A stretch of 7,787 nt of DNA from Sporomusaceae bacterium (GTDB lineage: Bacteria; Bacillota; Negativicutes; DSM-13327): the NCBI GenBank assembly GCA_027492445.1, contig JAPUES010000024.1:21721-29507 (forward strand), read 5' to 3'. Shown here in pieces: positions 5,811 through 7,787 of the stretch; positions within the stretch are counted from its first letter, which is position 1; each line of letters opens with the position of its first letter. Under the pieces are notes generated by a model. It saw only the letters and a list, made by a program, of their open reading frames with translations, ran no database searches and was not told the DNA's origin. The translations under genes and the position numbers were made by a program.

Positions 5811-7787
5811 TCAGCCTGTTCCACCTGTATATTTTTCCATTATCGTTAAAAACTCTCTAAGATTAATCGGTTTACTGATATAGTCGTCCATACCTGCCTC
5901 TAAGCATTTTTCTTTATCCCCCTTTAGAGCATAAGCAGTCATAGCAACGATAGGTGTGAAACAATTCATATTTTTTTCTGTTGATCGAATAATCGTCGTT
6001 ACTGAATAACCATCCAAATAAGGCATATTAATATCCAGTAAAATAATATTAAATTTTTTCTTTTCACAGGCAGCTACAGCTTCCTTGCCATTTTCCACAG
6101 CATGCACTTGAAAGCCATGTTTTATTAAAAAATTAGTTACTATCTTCCTACTTACTAGGTCATCTTCCGCCAGTAACACTTTTGTTAGTTTTACTTTTCC
6201 TAGCGCTGTATTTTTTTCATAAGCAGCATCTTCTCTAATTAAAGCCCCCTCTCCCCCTTGCAGTCTAAAAATAGCGGTAAAAAAGAATTGGCTCCCGATA
6301 GATTCTTTACTTTCTACGCCAATCTCACCACCCATTAGTTCCACTAACTTTTGTGAAATAGCAAGGCCTAATCCCGTCCCACCAAATTGCCGAGTATTCG
6401 ACTCATCCACCTGACTAAATCGCTTGAATAATTTATTTAGCTTGTCTGTAGAAATTCCAATGCCTGTATCGGTTATCACAAATTTTATTTTTACTTTATC
6501 TTCTTGCTGCTCTTCTAAAGTAACATAAATACTTACTTCACCTTGGGTTGTAAATTTAATGCCATTGCCAACTAAATTCGAAAGTACTTGCCGCAATCTA
6601 AGAGAATCGCCAATAATAGCATTGGGTATTTGGTTGTCAAAATGCAGCGTAAGAGCTAGCCCTGACTGTTTGGCGCTGACAGCAAATAACTCCACCACTT
6701 CTGTAAGTATAGTAGAAAGATGAAAGGGCACCTCTTCTAAGTCTATTTTGCCCGCCTCTATTTTTGAGTAATCTAAAATGTCATTTAGCACTCGCAGTAA
6801 GGACATGGTTGATGACTTAACAATCCTTAAATATTCTCTTTGCTCCTTTTCACTGTCTGCCATCAATGCTAAATCGGTCATACCTATAATCCCATTCATT
6901 GGTGTCCTTATTTCATGGGACATATTAGCAAGGAATTGTCCCTTAGCAGCATTCGCTGCTTCCGCTTTTTTCATCGTAGCAATTACTATTTCTTCATGTT
7001 TTTTACGTTCACTAATATCCCTAACAATACTGAGTATCATATTTTTATTTCCTAAAGAATTCCCTTGGGAACTGACTTCAACAGGAAAAAAGGTACCATC
7101 CTTACGGTAATGAGTTGTTTCAAAAACAATTCCTTCTTGATAGGCTCTGTTCATTTGTGAGATCACATAATCTGTTTTTTCAAGACGTCTTAAATCAAAG
7201 ATTGTCAGTGATAAGAACTCTTCAAACGTATAACCATACATTCTCACGGCAGCATCATTAACTTCGCGAATATTTCCTTGAAAATCTAAAAATATGATAA
7301 TATCGTTAGCTTTTTCAACAATAATTTGATATTTTTCTAATCGTTCTTGTATCGCCTTGCTTTCTGTAATATCTTCGATCATGCAAAGATGGCATGGTTT
7401 CCCTTCTTCCTCCACCTTCAGGGCAGCAGCCGTCATGTTGGTCCAAACCTGGGATTGATTGGGCCTAATATAGCGTTTATTCATTCTAAATCCCAGTATC
7501 TTTCCAGCATTTAATTGAGCCATATTAGCTAGTTCTTCTTGTATATCATCGGGATGGGTAATACCCATCCAATTACTTATTCTCATTTCATCCAGCGTTC
7601 TACCTGCAATCTCGGCAAATCTTACATTAACATGATAGATTTGCCCAGTGATAGAATCAATTAACGCCATCCCTAACGGTGCTTGTTCAAACATCGTTCG
7701 AAACCGTTCTTCACTTTTCTTAAGAGCCTCTTCAATTCTCTTAAGTTCTGTAATATTTAGTACAAAACAAGTAATACCTATTACATT
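5811..7787 (-). CDS. Hybrid histidine kinase PAS-PAS-HisKA-HATPase-REC, 5' end outside window
   Basis: 658 codons are visible and the frame stays open to the window edge. The ATG at 7694-7692 is not the true start. The 31 codons before it end in LNITELKRIEE and KKSEERFRT, the standard tail of one PAS domain and linker into the next. Numbering from that Met: PAS (about 1-116), PAS (121-236), HisKA with phospho-His260 in NMSHEIRTPMNGIIGM (257-272), HATPase with Asn377, DTGIGI (409-414) and GGTGLGL (438-444), and a C-terminal receiver (505-622) with Glu510-Asp511-Asp512, phospho-Asp554 (LLDINMP), Thr586 and Lys608. All catalytic residues are present. It should pass phosphate from His260 to Asp554 and then probably through an HPt protein, none of which is visible here. 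No membrane segment occurs in the visible part; sensing may lie upstream. It ends in its own terminator, so it is probably not co-transcribed with the membrane kinase. Confidence 0.93.
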   Translation of the reverse strand, partial: NVIGITCFVLNITELKRIEEALKKSEERFRTMFEQAPLGMALIDSITGQIYHVNVRFAEIAGRTLDEMRISNWMGITHPDDIQEELANMAQLNAGKILGFRMNKRYIRPNQSQVWTNMTAAALKVEEEGKPCHLCMIEDITESKAIQERLEKYQIIVEKANDIIIFLDFQGNIREVNDAAVRMYGYTFEEFLSLTIFDLRRLEKTDYVISQMNRAYQEGIVFETTHYRKDGTFFPVEVSSQGNSLGNKNMILSIVRDISERKKHEEIVIATMKKAEAANAAKGQFLANMSHEIRTPMNGIIGMTDLALMADSEKEQREYLRIVKSSTMSLLRVLNDILDYSKIEAGKIDLEEVPFHLSTILTEVVELFAVSAKQSGLALTLHFDNQIPNAIIGDSLRLRQVLSNLVGNGIKFTTQGEVSIYVTLEEQQEDKVKIKFVITDTGIGISTDKLNKLFKRFSQVDESNTRQFGGTGLGLAISQKLVELMGGEIGVESKESIGSQFFFTAIFRLQGGEGALIREDAAYEKNTALGKVKLTKVLLAEDDLVSRKIVTNFLIKHGFQVHAVENGKEAVAACEKKKFNIILLDINMPYLDGYSVTTIIRSTEKNMNCFTPIVAMTAYALKGDKEKCLEAGMDDYISKPINLREFLTIMEKYTGGTG

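Noticed and set aside
5667..5849. 60-codon plus-strand open frame
   Set aside because: It runs through the kinase promoter region, the terminator at 5757-5800 and the end of the hybrid kinase gene, has no convincing ribosome binding site and shows no protein-like pattern.
6778..7110. Plus-strand 110-codon open frame inside the hybrid kinase
   Set aside because: Antisense to the HisKA/PAS coding region; the hydrophobic composition is explained by reading the complement of that gene.

Overview
The window is AT-rich and compactly organised, with long GC-poor intergenic spacers, good purine-rich Shine-Dalgarno sequences and strong hairpin terminators. This fits a low-GC Firmicute. Three features suggest a spore-forming anaerobe, possibly of the Negativicutes (Pelosinus/Sporomusa type): a kinase core like those of sporulation kinases, a 7TMR-DISM sensor, and a GlgC closer to the longer E. 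coli-like type than to Bacillus GlgC. The taxonomic placement is inference; no rRNA or other marker is present.

Layout. Positions 1-75 are the 3' flank of glgC: a long AT-rich hairpin bracketed by a 10-bp direct repeat. Positions 76-1308 (minus) encode GlgC, ADP-glucose pyrophosphorylase, the first committed enzyme of glycogen synthesis. Positions 1309-1716 are a divergent intergenic region. Its left part would be a structured glgC leader containing a 10-bp helix that can compete with pairing to the ribosome binding site. Its right part holds an extended -10 promoter for the plus-strand operon. Positions 1717-2906 (plus) are a two-gene operon with a 4-bp ATGA overlap: a single-domain CheY-like receiver and an HD-GYP-related protein that lacks several signature residues. 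A bidirectional terminator with a perfect 22-bp stem (2914-2964) separates it from a convergent 887-aa membrane histidine kinase (2960-5623, minus; 7TMR-DISM sensor, two PAS domains, HisKA, HATPase). Upstream of that kinase are a promoter/leader region and the terminator of the last gene. That gene is a hybrid PAS-HisKA-HATPase-REC kinase (5811 to beyond 7787, minus), whose 5' part lies outside the window.

How the parts may work together. Apart from glgC, this is a signalling cluster. The receiver plus HD protein resembles an RpfG-type REC-HD-GYP regulator split into two co-translated proteins. The membrane kinase has no receiver of its own and is the nearest candidate donor for that receiver, although its core also resembles orphan sporulation kinases. 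The hybrid kinase carries its own receiver and probably feeds a phosphorelay elsewhere. The most unusual items are the degenerate HD-GYP protein and the glgC leader. No mobile element, CRISPR array, tRNA or rRNA was recognised.
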